In this document: one piece after another, positions 41,392-49,802 of the stretch
How positions within the stretch are numbered: position 1 is the stretch's first letter
How the letters are laid out: each line of letters opens with the position of its first letter
Assembly: GCF_041154455.1 (NCBI RefSeq)
Contig: NZ_AP028664.1
Coordinates: 4,589,001 to 4,653,000, forward strand
Length of the DNA: 64,000 nt
Direction: 5' to 3'
Origin: Variovorax sp. V213
GTDB taxonomy: Bacteria; Pseudomonadota; Gammaproteobacteria; Burkholderiales; Burkholderiaceae_C
The notes under the pieces: model-generated
What the model was told of the DNA's origin: nothing
Seen by the model: the letters and a program-made list of their open reading frames with translations, nothing else
The model's database searches: none
Position numbers and translations under genes: made by a program

Positions 41392-41949
41392 TCAGTTGCC
41401 GCTGAAGGTGCAGGTGCGCACCGCGCCGCGCGCACCGGTCTTCTGCTGCGGCGCCGAGCGGATTTCCAGCTTGGTGTAGTGGAAGAAGATGATGTCGCAC
41501 GGCCGCTTGGGGGTGCCGCCCGTGACGATGGCGTGGCAGTCGACCCGCGCTCCTTCGAGCACGAACTCCAGGTGCGACTGCAGGTCCTTGGAGCTGTCGC
41601 CGCCGGCCTTGAAAACCGATACCGTCACCTTGAGGTCGCTTTCCTGGTTCTTCAGCAGGCTGGCGATGGAGGCCGTGGCGGCATCGCAGTCGCGAATGAC
41701 GATGAACGAATAGCTGCGCAGCTTGCCCTTGGTCGAGCCCGGCGGAATGACCACGTCGGACTTGTACGAGTAGCCGCCGATTTCCATGCGCTGCTTGCCG
41801 TCTTCATACGTGCGCGCCGACTCGCCTTCGATCGGCGAGCCCTTGCTCTCGATCATCATCGAGAAGTCGTTGCCCGATTCGCCCGACAGGTAGTCGAGCA
41901 GGCGCAGGGCCTCGTCGGGGTCCAGTTTTCCATCGTAGGTCCAGCTCAT
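41392..41949 (-). CDS. Hcp-like T6SS protein (second, divergent copy)
   Basis: A 185-residue beta-rich protein. The part DFSMMIESKGSPIEGESA..., MEIGGYSYKSDV, LKVTVSVFKAGGDSSKDLQSHLEFVLEGARVDCHAIVTGG and IFFHYTKLEI follows the Hcp pattern, but a 27-residue N-terminal arm (MSWTYDGKLDPDEALRLLDYLSG) precedes it and similarity to the main Hcp is low. AGGAG precedes the ATG. Placement beside tagJ and tssE, between core genes, suggests a fixed part of this T6SS subtype, perhaps a tube starter or specialised carrier. Confidence 0.65.
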   Translation of the reverse strand: MSWTYDGKLDPDEALRLLDYLSGESGNDFSMMIESKGSPIEGESARTYEDGKQRMEIGGYSYKSDVVIPPGSTKGKLRSYSFIVIRDCDAATASIASLLKNQESDLKVTVSVFKAGGDSSKDLQSHLEFVLEGARVDCHAIVTGGTPKRPCDIIFFHYTKLEIRSAPQQKTGARGAVRTCTFSGN

Positions 41950-41974
41950 GTCGATCTCCTGAGAACAAAAACAG

Positions 41975-44011
41975 TTACTTGGCGGGCGGTGCATCGCCCG
42001 CCCAATGCACCATGGCGGCAAAGGTCTGCCGGGACTTGCCCTCGGACAGCTGCCCGCGCACGCGGACCTCGGGCGCGGCCGCTTCCATCGGCCCCGCGCC
42101 GAAGAGGCGCGGGCTGCTGTAGGGGCTGGCCGTGGAAGCCAGCACCAGCAGGCGGCCGCCGGGCGCCTCGAACCATGGCAGCTCGAAGCGCTTGGAAGCA
42201 GGTGCGCCCTGCGTGCCGCGTTCGAAGCGGTTGGTCTCGCCCGGGTCGTCGGGGTAGACCGGGCGCAGGCTGCCCTGCGCGTCCACGCCCACCACCACCA
42301 TGTCGATCGAATGGCCGCTGGCGTTGCGCACGCTGAGCGCCGCACGCTCGCCGCCGCGAAGCGGCAGCAGCGACGCGCCGGCCCGCTGCACGGGCTCGCT
42401 GCGCACCAGGCGCTCGCCGCTCCAGACTTCGAGAACGGCTTCGAGCCCATCGACCTGTGCACTGCTGCCATTGCCGAGCGCGGACAACTGGGTCCACCAC
42501 TTCAGCCGGGCCAGCGCCTCGAGCCGCCGGCGCAGTGCGGCCTGGTCGGGCAACACTTGGGTGACGGCCTCCGATCCGCTCCTGAGTGCGGGCGAAAGCA
42601 CTTCGATGCGCTGGCCTGCCGCGCCGAGATCGCTCCAGCGCACATCGGCCGGGGCCTCTCCGGGCGCCGGGGCATCGCCGACCGAAACGACCGAAGCCGG
42701 ATAGTCGAGGTTCATGCGCGGCGGCAACAAGCCCTTGTCGCTGCGCACGCGCAGTGCGAGCGCGGGCGGCGGCGCGAGCGGCGCGGCGCTCCAGGAAGCG
42801 GCGCCCGAGAGGGCGCGCAGCGCGGGCGGCACGGCCACACGCGCGGAGTCGATATCGGCCTGGAGCAATCGCGCCTGCGCGCTGCGAACGGTTCCGTCTT
42901 CCATCGTGGCCGCGAGCCGCACTTCCTGCTGCGGCTGGAGCCCGTCGATGAGACCGGCCTGCAGCGTGAGCGTGTCGCCGCTGCGCTGCGCGCGCCACAC
43001 CGGCCGCGTCGAGGCGGCCACGGCGCTGTTGGCGAACAGCTGCGCATCGAGATTGCCTTCGGCCACCGGCGACGGCAGTTCGCGCGTGGGGAAACGCTGC
43101 GCGAGCTCGTCGATGACCGGCGGGTAGAAGGAGAGCACGCCGTCGAAAAGCTCGCGCCAGGTGGCGGGCCTGCGCTCGAGCGCGCCGACCACGGCCCAGG
43201 TGAGCAGGCCCTGCGGCTGCGCGCCGCGGCTCTTGCGCGGCAGGCGAAGCTCGGGCGTGATCTGGTGGCTCTCCGACGCGAAGAACGCCACATAGCGCGC
43301 CCGCGCCACCCTCTGCGAAGCAGGCGGCGCGGTCGGCGCGGGCGCATCGGCGGTTGCCGTGTTCATGGCGCCGCGCAGCTGCGTGGCGCGCAGGCCGCGC
43401 CAGCGGACTTCGTCGTCAGCAGGGCCTTCGGCCGTGGCGGTTGTCGCGCCGGCATTGGCGCTGCGCGTCATGGAGGTGGCGGCGCATGTGTCGAACACCG
43501 ACCACACGAACACGTTGCGCGCAAGAAAGGCCTGGACCCAGGCGTCGAAGTCCACGTCGCGCACGCCGCCCGCCAGCGCGGTGTCCACGCCCACCGCGCC
43601 GCGCACGTCGCGCGCCAGGAAATTCTCGGCCAGGCCGTCGGGCTCCTGGTAGCGCTTGGTGCCGTCGCGCCAGCGCGCGCCATGGCCGGAGAAGTACAGC
43701 AACACGAAGTCGCCGCTTTTCGATTGCGCGAGCAAACGGCCCAGCGCCTCGTGGATGGCACGGGATTCGGGCAGCGCGGCGCCGCTGACGCCATCGGCCA
43801 GCACCGTGATGTCCGGCGCCGCGAAGCCCTGCTTCAGCAAGGCCTCGCGCATCAGCATCACGTCGTTGCGCGGCGCCTGCAGCCAGAGCGACTGCGGTTG
43901 ATTCACGAGCTCGGAAACGCCGACGAGCAGAGCGCGCTGGGCGGCGAAGGCGGCGTTGCCGAAGAGCAGCAGCGCCAGCGACAACAGCAGCCGCAAGCAA
44001 CGCGATCGCAT
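41975..44011 (-). CDS. Exported caspase-like (peptidase C14 fold) protein in the T6SS locus
   Basis: A 678-residue protein. Residues 1-23 form a signal peptide ending AAFAAQ, so it should act in the periplasm. A caspase-like domain follows (AQRALLVGVSEL, PRNDVMLMREALLKQGF), with the catalytic dyad His110 in LLYFSGHGARW and Cys176 in SVFDTCAATS. After about residue 330 the sequence is beta-rich and Pro/Ala-rich, ending LLVLASTASPYSSPRLF and a final VHWAGDAPPAK. Caspase-like prokaryotic enzymes cut after basic residues in general; the substrate here is unknown. Its partners appear to be the anti-sigma-like membrane protein and sigma-like protein encoded just upstream. An inverted repeat covers its ribosome-binding site. 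Confidence 0.8.
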   Translation of the reverse strand: MRSRCLRLLLSLALLLFGNAAFAAQRALLVGVSELVNQPQSLWLQAPRNDVMLMREALLKQGFAAPDITVLADGVSGAALPESRAIHEALGRLLAQSKSGDFVLLYFSGHGARWRDGTKRYQEPDGLAENFLARDVRGAVGVDTALAGGVRDVDFDAWVQAFLARNVFVWSVFDTCAATSMTRSANAGATTATAEGPADDEVRWRGLRATQLRGAMNTATADAPAPTAPPASQRVARARYVAFFASESHQITPELRLPRKSRGAQPQGLLTWAVVGALERRPATWRELFDGVLSFYPPVIDELAQRFPTRELPSPVAEGNLDAQLFANSAVAASTRPVWRAQRSGDTLTLQAGLIDGLQPQQEVRLAATMEDGTVRSAQARLLQADIDSARVAVPPALRALSGAASWSAAPLAPPPALALRVRSDKGLLPPRMNLDYPASVVSVGDAPAPGEAPADVRWSDLGAAGQRIEVLSPALRSGSEAVTQVLPDQAALRRRLEALARLKWWTQLSALGNGSSAQVDGLEAVLEVWSGERLVRSEPVQRAGASLLPLRGGERAALSVRNASGHSIDMVVVGVDAQGSLRPVYPDDPGETNRFERGTQGAPASKRFELPWFEAPGGRLLVLASTASPYSSPRLFGAGPMEAAAPEVRVRGQLSEGKSRQTFAAMVHWAGDAPPAK

Positions 44012-44136
44012 GGCGCCTTCCTCTTCCTGGGGAAGGCGGGGATGGGGCCAGGCAGAGCGCCCGATGGATACGCCGCTTGCCCCTACTCCTGCCCTCCCCC
44101 AGGGGGGGAGGGAGAAGAACGGATGCGCCGTGATCG
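44012..44136. repeat. Two inverted repeats between the anti-sigma-like and caspase-like genes
   Basis: CGCCTTCC (44014-44021) and GGAAGGCG (44031-44038) form a perfect eight-base stem directly before the caspase-like ATG and include its Shine-Dalgarno (AGGAAGAGGAAGG). A second, C/G-run palindrome CCCTCCCCC / GGGGGGGAGGG lies at 44092-44112. The arrangement resembles short repetitive palindromic elements scattered in GC-rich proteobacteria. It could restrain translation or reduce read-through. Confidence 0.5.
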
Positions 44137-45318
44137 TCATGGCCGCTCCGAAGCCGGTCCGGCCGATTCGACCAGCGGCGAAGCCGCCAGCACCGCCAGG
44201 CCTTGAACCGGATCGTGCACACGCAGGCGCCACACACCATTCGTGCCCGGACCGCCCACCACCTCGGCCGGGATCGACTGCAACAGCCGGCCGGCTTCGT
44301 CGATGCGCACGCCGTCTTTCCAGCGCACGACCAGGTTCGCTGGTGCGGCCGAGGGTGCGGCCGGCACGGCGCGGAAGCGCACCTCCTCGTCTTCGGCAGG
44401 GCGCCCGCCAGGCAGGCCAAGGTTCTGCACCACCACAACCAACGCAAGCACTGCGAAGGCCGGACGCACCCAGCCCTCGGCGCCGAACCAGCGGCGGATG
44501 CTGCCCCACCAGCCTCCCTCGGGTTTGGGCTGCGGCGTTGCGCGCGGCGCGCTGGGCACCGCCGCCGCGCTGCTCGAACCCGGCAGCAATGCCGTGCCCA
44601 GCTGCGCCGCGGCATCGCGATAGATCGCCTGGTATTCGGCGCGCGGATCTTCCTCGCCCAGCGGCGTGCCACAGAGCACCGAGAAGACGCCGCCCACGGT
44701 GCGCAATGCGATGCGTCCCGGTTCGGGCGCAATGGCGAGCGGCGTCTGCGCGGCCCATTCGTCGTGCACCGCGCGGATCGCGGCCAGCCGCGTGGCCGAG
44801 ACCTCGCCGAGCACGCGCGCGCAGAGCTGCGGGCTGGGTTCGAGCATGACCACGTTCCAGGCCTGGATCAATCCGAAGGCGGGCTCGAAGGGCTCATCGT
44901 CGGGCTCGAGCAATACGTCGTACGCGCCGGCCCAGTCGGCCTCGCCCGCGGCCATCCAGCCCTGCCAGAGGTTGCCGTGTATGCAGCGGTCGAGCAGCAC
45001 GCCGAGCAGGCGCCCTTCGACCACCACGCTGACGAGGCGGCCCGGCGCCCAGCGCGCCGTGAAGGCGCGCTGGGCGACAGCCTCGCGGCGCCGGGCCAAT
45101 TCGGAGAGCGGAAGCACGAGATCGAGCACAGCGCGCGGCGTCCCGGCCGCGGTGCGCGCGGCCGTGCCCGGCATGGCCACGACGGCTTCGCGGCCGGAGG
45201 CGTCGGGCACCGGGGGGGCGGCGCCCACGGGCTGGAACGCACTTCGGATCACGCTGAGGGGGGGCCAGAGGTCGGTGTGCATGGCGGTCTGTTCCTGAAT
45301 GGCTATGTCTTCAGGCAT
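44137..45318 (-). CDS. Single-pass membrane protein resembling an anti-sigma factor, T6SS locus
   Basis: A 393-residue protein I cannot place in a named family. The cytoplasmic part (about 1-290) contains SELARRREAVAQRAFTARWAPGRLVSVVVEGRLLGVLLD and an acidic middle. One membrane helix lies near 303-320 (FAVLALVVVVQNLGLP). The short periplasmic tail, LVVRWKDGVRIDEAGRLLQSIPAEVVGGPGTNGVWRL, resembles tails of anti-sigma factors paired with caspase or subtilisin-like genes. ATG 45318 overlaps the sigma-like gene by eight bases; ATG 45282 is an alternative. The sequence has no visible zinc-finger anti-sigma motif. The model of a transmembrane link between the sigma-like protein and the periplasmic caspase-like protein is inference. 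Confidence 0.55.
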   Translation of the reverse strand: MPEDIAIQEQTAMHTDLWPPLSVIRSAFQPVGAAPPVPDASGREAVVAMPGTAARTAAGTPRAVLDLVLPLSELARRREAVAQRAFTARWAPGRLVSVVVEGRLLGVLLDRCIHGNLWQGWMAAGEADWAGAYDVLLEPDDEPFEPAFGLIQAWNVVMLEPSPQLCARVLGEVSATRLAAIRAVHDEWAAQTPLAIAPEPGRIALRTVGGVFSVLCGTPLGEEDPRAEYQAIYRDAAAQLGTALLPGSSSAAAVPSAPRATPQPKPEGGWWGSIRRWFGAEGWVRPAFAVLALVVVVQNLGLPGGRPAEDEEVRFRAVPAAPSAAPANLVVRWKDGVRIDEAGRLLQSIPAEVVGGPGTNGVWRLRVHDPVQGLAVLAASPLVESAGPASERP

Positions 45319-46060
45319 AAGACGCTTCAGCACCGAGGATTTTGAAAACCTGCAGGATCGCCGCCATGTTCCCGGGCTCGATGGCAATGCCCAGCGTCTG
45401 CTGGATCCAGCCGCCCAGGCGGGTCTTGGCGTAGTCGGCGGTGAGGCCCTCGCGCTTGTGCACCAGGCCCAGCCGGCCTGCGCGGTAGTGGTAGGAGGCG
45501 ATGGCATGGCGCGAGGCAATCCCAGACAAGCCGCCTTCGGCCTCCTTGCCGAAACCCTCGCACAGCAGGATGCGCTCGGGCTCGGGCAGCTCGGCGATGA
45601 AGGCGCGCGCGGCCAGCTGTACCGCGCTGGCGCTCAGCCCGTGTTCCGCCAGGCAGCCGTCCGGATCTTCATCCGCGCCCAGCGCGTCTTCGAGCTGCGC
45701 CTCCGTGACCTGGTCGCCGATCGAGAGCTTGCGGCGGAACGAGCTCGCGCGCGTGCAGTCGATCAGGTAGCGCCGGAAGTAGGCACACAAGGCAAAGGCA
45801 CTGGAGGGCGCGCTGTGGCTCGCGCGCTCGTCGGCCTCGTCGGGATCGGCGTCCAGCCGCAGCACCTTCACATAGATGAACTGCGCCACCAGCTCCTGCC
45901 GGCCTTCGCCCAGCACTTGGAGCTCGGGCGGATTGCAGGCCACGAGCGCATCGCCCACGATGCGGTACATGGTGCCCATGTCGTCGGGGGACAGCGTCTG
46001 CCGACGCCGCCAGAGGCGGACGAGCGCACTGCTTTCCGCGGACGAAAGGGTTTCCTGCAT
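45311..46060 (-). CDS. Sigma-70-like (ECF-like) regulatory protein, T6SS locus
   Basis: A 249-residue soluble protein. LVAQFIYVKVLRLD and FALCAYFRRYLIDCTRASSFRRKLS resemble sigma region 2. AELPEPERILLCEGFGKEAEGGLSGIASRHAIASYHYRAGRLGLVHKREGL resembles the helix-turn-helix of region 4. It is longer than typical ECF sigmas, with an extra C-terminal helical tail. ATG 46060 lacks a good Shine-Dalgarno, so translation may depend on the upstream mltA-like gene, whose stop lies 36 bases before. The following membrane protein overlaps by eight bases. Divergence leaves open whether it still binds core RNA polymerase. Confidence 0.55.
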   Translation of the reverse strand: MQETLSSAESSALVRLWRRRQTLSPDDMGTMYRIVGDALVACNPPELQVLGEGRQELVAQFIYVKVLRLDADPDEADERASHSAPSSAFALCAYFRRYLIDCTRASSFRRKLSIGDQVTEAQLEDALGADEDPDGCLAEHGLSASAVQLAARAFIAELPEPERILLCEGFGKEAEGGLSGIASRHAIASYHYRAGRLGLVHKREGLTADYAKTRLGGWIQQTLGIAIEPGNMAAILQVFKILGAEASYA

Positions 46061-46095
46061 GGAGGAGCGAACAAAGGAAATCGGAAGCAGTCGGA

Positions 46096-47697
46096 CTAGT
46101 CGTCCACGCACACGCCTTCGGTCGGAACCAGGCATTGCGGCAGGCCGGCGCCCACCGGACCGCCGCGCGTGCGGATGGCCGAGGACACCGCCGCCGAGGC
46201 CACGGCCAGGCCGCGCGGCAGCAGGATCCAGAGCTGGCCGCGTTCCTTCATGCGGCGCGCGTTGGTGGCGGCCTGCTGGCCGTTGCCGAAGAAATAGTCG
46301 GCCCGCACCGCGCCGCGGATGGCACCGCCGGTGTCCTGCGCAATGGTCAGCCGCTGCATGGGCGCGCCGGTGCCGGGCGCGCGGGTGGAGACGAACACCG
46401 GATAGCCGAGCGGCGTGCTGCGCGGATCCACCGCGATCGAGCGGCCCGCCGAAAGCGGCACGCCGAACGCACCCACCGGCCCGCCCGAAGGCGACGGCGA
46501 CTCCTTGAAGAACACGTAGCTCGGGTCCTTGATGCCGGAGCCGATGACCGGCCCGGCTGCGCGCCGCCCCGGCACCACGACCGCGCCGCTGGCGACGGGC
46601 CGTGCAAGCGTGAAGCCGCGCGTGCGGATGGTGCTGGTCGAGGTGCCGCCGACGTCGTCGTCATCGTCGCCGTCGTCGAGCTGCAGCTCGATGGACGAGC
46701 CGCGCACCTTGACCGGGGTGAGGGGCTTTCCGTTGGTGGCCTGCGCCAGCGTGGGACGGAAGGGCTGGCCGTTCTGCTCGGCGTAGGCCACGCGAATGAT
46801 GTCGCCGTTGGCCAGCTTGATGCGGCCCGAACCCTGGATCTGCATTTCGTAGAGCGCGGTGGCGCTGCTCACGAAGGCCAGCACCCTGGCATTGGGCGCG
46901 CCCTTGGTCTCGATCTCTTCGCGTGTGTAGTAGGGCAGCAACTGCTTGCCCTCGATGCGCAGGCGGACCTTGCGGTCGAGCGTGTCGCGCGTGAGGGCCG
47001 AGAGGTCGAGCGCATAGAGACCCGGCGCGCCCATGTCGCGCGTGCTGAGCCCGGTCTGCACCACCACGTTGCGGCCTTCGACACGCGCCGCCACGGTGCC
47101 GTTTCCTGCCGGCAACTTGCGCACGTCGGCAAACAGCATGTCTTCGGGCTGGCCGTAGACCGGATAGATGAACGGCGCCGCGTACTGCCGGCTGCCCGGG
47201 ATCTCGGGTTCGAAATAGCCGGTGACCACGCCATCGGGCTTGCGGTCGTCGTCGCGGATCTGGTAGGCCGAGAACTCCTGTTCGAAGAAGGCGCGAATGG
47301 CAGTGCTGTTCCTGCTGTCGATCCTGAGGGCCCGCGCGCACACATCCTTCCATTCGGCGCCGCGGCCGGTGAGCACCTTGCAGCTGCCAAGGAAGGCGGG
47401 CCAGCTCTCGGAGAAATCGTCGCGCGCCCAGCCGGGCACGGCATCGAAGCTGACCGAGGTGTAGGTGGCCAGCTGGGTCGAGAAGGTGCGCGCCTGGCCG
47501 GCCACGCTCGCGCCGGTGGAGGCCGGCCGCGATGTGCCTGCCGATGCCGCCGTGGTGTCGGGAGCAGCGGCAGTTGCGTTGGCGTTGACGTCGGTGTTGG
47601 ACGCCGGCGGCGTGTTGGCGCAGCCCGCCGCAAGCACGGCCGCGGCGGCGGCAACCCAGCGAAGGGCGGAAATGAAAATCGGCGACTGCGTGTACAT
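46096..47697 (-). CDS. MltA-type lytic transglycosylase lipoprotein linked to T6SS
   Basis: A 533-residue outer-membrane lipoprotein. The signal peptide ends VLAAGC (Cys26), followed by an Ala/Thr-rich linker. The MltA domain begins near 135 (FEQEFSAYQI, GVVTGYFEPEIPGSRQYAAPFIYPVYGQP, YYTREEIETKG, LYEMQIQGSGRIKL), and the 3D domain contains LTIAQDTGGAIRGAVRADYFFGNG with the catalytic Asp. The enzyme cleaves peptidoglycan and, encoded inside the T6SS locus, probably opens the wall for membrane-complex assembly. An acidic DDGDDDDDVGG insert near residue 340 interrupts the MltA core and is unusual. Confidence 0.88.
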   Translation of the reverse strand: MYTQSPIFISALRWVAAAAAVLAAGCANTPPASNTDVNANATAAAPDTTAASAGTSRPASTGASVAGQARTFSTQLATYTSVSFDAVPGWARDDFSESWPAFLGSCKVLTGRGAEWKDVCARALRIDSRNSTAIRAFFEQEFSAYQIRDDDRKPDGVVTGYFEPEIPGSRQYAAPFIYPVYGQPEDMLFADVRKLPAGNGTVAARVEGRNVVVQTGLSTRDMGAPGLYALDLSALTRDTLDRKVRLRIEGKQLLPYYTREEIETKGAPNARVLAFVSSATALYEMQIQGSGRIKLANGDIIRVAYAEQNGQPFRPTLAQATNGKPLTPVKVRGSSIELQLDDGDDDDDVGGTSTSTIRTRGFTLARPVASGAVVVPGRRAAGPVIGSGIKDPSYVFFKESPSPSGGPVGAFGVPLSAGRSIAVDPRSTPLGYPVFVSTRAPGTGAPMQRLTIAQDTGGAIRGAVRADYFFGNGQQAATNARRMKERGQLWILLPRGLAVASAAVSSAIRTRGGPVGAGLPQCLVPTEGVCVDD

Positions 47698-47749
47698 GAA
47701 AGCCTCCTTGTCCGAAAGACGGCCCAGCGGGCCAACGCTCTACAGACGA

Positions 47750-49648
47750 TTACTTCTCGACGATTTTGAAATTCGCGACGCCGTAGACGTCGTTGCATGG
47801 GGTGTTGGGCGCGCACGCGGGCTTGCCCAGCAAGGGCGACGGCCCCGTGCCGCGGCTGGCTTCGAGCGCCGCCAGCACGGGCAGCGGAAACTGCGGAAAC
47901 ACGCCGTCGTTCTGCATGCCCGAGGCGCTGAAGTCGCGCTCGTGCTGGCTGACGAGCACCGCGAACTGGTTGGTGCCGGCCGGACCGCCCGCATCCATCG
48001 GCCATGAGGCGCGCGGCAGCGACAGCGGGCTGTTCGCGGTGATCTTGTTGTACTTGTCGAGCAGGTTGGGGAACAGCAGGAACATCTCTCCGCCGCTCGA
48101 CAGCAGGAACACGTAGACGAAACCCTCGCGCTTGCTGCGGACCTCGAAGGCCAGCTTGTCCTTGCCGATCGCCACCTCGGGCTTCTTCGGCGTGGCCGTC
48201 ACGTCGAAACCCGGCGCCGCGCCCGCGGCAAGCGACTGCAGCGATTCGAGCGGCGTGCGGGGTGTTGGCGGCGGAGGCGGCGGCGGTGCTGGGGGCGCCT
48301 GGGTCACGCGGGGCTCGGGCGGCGGCGGCGGTGTTGCAACCGCGACCTGCTTGCCGCCGTCGCCCTCCGCGCCCGCCGTGCGGCCCTGGTACCACCACCA
48401 GCCGCCACCGGCCACGGCGGCCAGCACGGCCACCGAGGCCAGGGCGGCCACGGCCTTGCCGTTCTTTCCGCTCGTGCCCGCGCCCGGAGCGGGTGCCGGC
48501 GCAGGCGCCTTGCCGCGGCCGATCGTCGTCGGCAGGTCGGCGTTGCTGTGGGTCCGCGCACCCGAGCCCGGCGGCGTGGTGCGCGGCGTTGGCGCGACGC
48601 TGTGGCCCACCTCCAGGTCGAGCGCGGCGCGGAACTCGGCCATCGACTGCGGCCGCGACTCGGGCCGCACGCCCAGGCCAGAATCGATCGCCTGCAGGAG
48701 CCGCAGGCTGTAGCGCTGGCGCAGGATCTCGTTGCCCGCCAGCGGCACATAGCTGTCGGACAACAGCCGCGCCACCGAAGGCGGCGGCGCGCGGCCGCAG
48801 ACGGCCACGTGCATCACTGCCGCCAGCGCGTAGACGTCGGTCCACGCGCCCTGCGACATGTCGGGCATTTCGGCGTACTGCTCGATCGGCGCGTAGCCGG
48901 GCTTCAGGATGACGGTGATCGCCTGCGTCTTGTCGGTGATCACGCGGCGCGCGGCACCGAAGTCGAGCACCACCGGCCGGCCGGAGCCTTCGAGCAGGAT
49001 GATGTTGTCGGGCGCGATGTCGCGGTGGTAGCAGTTGGCGTTGTGCATCACCGCCAGCGCCTGCGTCACGCCGTCCATGATGCGGATCAACCATGCCTCG
49101 TCCACCCCCGCGGGAATGGACACCAGCGCCTGGCGCAGCGTGTCGCCGCGGTAGAACGGCATCACCATGTAGGTGGTGCCGCGCTCCTGCCAGAAACGGT
49201 AGACCTTCAGCAGCGAGGGATGGTCGAACTGCGCGAGCAGGCGGGCCTCGTTGATGAAGCTGCGCATGCCGAGATCGAAGGTTTCGCGGTGCCGCTCGGA
49301 GAGCGGGACCACCGTGCCGTCCTGCTGCCGGGTCGAGAGCGACGTCGGCAGGTATTCCTTGATGGCGACGACGCGCTCAAGCGTGTGGTCCCAGGCCTCG
49401 TAGACGACGCCGAAGCCGCCCTGGCCCACGACTCTGGTGATTTCGAATTCTGCGAGGCGGCTGCCTACGGGGAGGAGGCCGGCTTCGTTGGCTTCCGTGG
49501 CGGGGCTGGTGACGGGGACGTTGGACAGGCTGGTCGGGTTTGCCGTGATGACGGTGGCTGACGTGTCTTCGTTGCCCGCGGGTTGTGGGGCTGGCCTCGA
49601 CATGACCTGCGTACGGTCGTCTTCTGGAGGCGTGTTTGCGTCGGTCAT
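47750..49648 (-). CDS. ppkA: PpkA-like serine/threonine protein kinase with DUF4384 domain
   Basis: A 632-residue membrane kinase. The kinase domain (about 62-330) shows VGQGGFGVVYEAW, Lys in VAIKEYL, catalytic YHRDIAPDNIILL and LDFGAARR. A Pro/Ala-rich stretch and a membrane helix near 402-422 (VAALASVAVLAAVAGGGWWWY) lead to a Pro-rich linker and a periplasmic DUF4384-like region (LAFEVRSKREGFVYVFLLSSGGEMFLLFPN). It probably phosphorylates the Fha protein in response to an envelope signal and so activates the T6SS; the PppA-like phosphatase opposes it. Confidence 0.9.
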   Translation of the reverse strand: MTDANTPPEDDRTQVMSRPAPQPAGNEDTSATVITANPTSLSNVPVTSPATEANEAGLLPVGSRLAEFEITRVVGQGGFGVVYEAWDHTLERVVAIKEYLPTSLSTRQQDGTVVPLSERHRETFDLGMRSFINEARLLAQFDHPSLLKVYRFWQERGTTYMVMPFYRGDTLRQALVSIPAGVDEAWLIRIMDGVTQALAVMHNANCYHRDIAPDNIILLEGSGRPVVLDFGAARRVITDKTQAITVILKPGYAPIEQYAEMPDMSQGAWTDVYALAAVMHVAVCGRAPPPSVARLLSDSYVPLAGNEILRQRYSLRLLQAIDSGLGVRPESRPQSMAEFRAALDLEVGHSVAPTPRTTPPGSGARTHSNADLPTTIGRGKAPAPAPAPGAGTSGKNGKAVAALASVAVLAAVAGGGWWWYQGRTAGAEGDGGKQVAVATPPPPPEPRVTQAPPAPPPPPPPTPRTPLESLQSLAAGAAPGFDVTATPKKPEVAIGKDKLAFEVRSKREGFVYVFLLSSGGEMFLLFPNLLDKYNKITANSPLSLPRASWPMDAGGPAGTNQFAVLVSQHERDFSASGMQNDGVFPQFPLPVLAALEASRGTGPSPLLGKPACAPNTPCNDVYGVANFKIVEK

Positions 49649-49802
49649 TGAGTGGCTCCCGTTTGAACGTAGACGGGTGCTTGCTTCCCGAGGCCGGGAC
49701 TCGCCCCGGCGGGCGACCTGCTTTTCTTTGCTTCACCAAAGGAAAGTGAGTCCGCCATCGGGCGGATATCCCGGCTTCGGGAAAGAAAACGACTGACGGA
49801 CG
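49649..49802. repeat. Multi-hairpin repetitive element between tagF and the kinase gene
   Basis: This 154-base gap carries three inverted repeats: GCCGGG/CCCGGC (49693-49710), CTTTTCTTTG/CAAAGGAAAG (49721-49730 with 49737-49746, one wobble), and TCCGCC/GGGCGGA (49751-49765). The CTTTTCTTTGCTTC core resembles an element I recall as repeated in Comamonadaceae genomes. It probably ends or attenuates the tssK-tssL-tssM-tagF transcript. Confidence 0.45.

Noticed and set aside
42005..44206. A 733-codon open frame opposite the caspase-like gene
   Set aside because: No domain or ribosome-binding site, and the minus strand encodes a signal peptide and caspase dyad.
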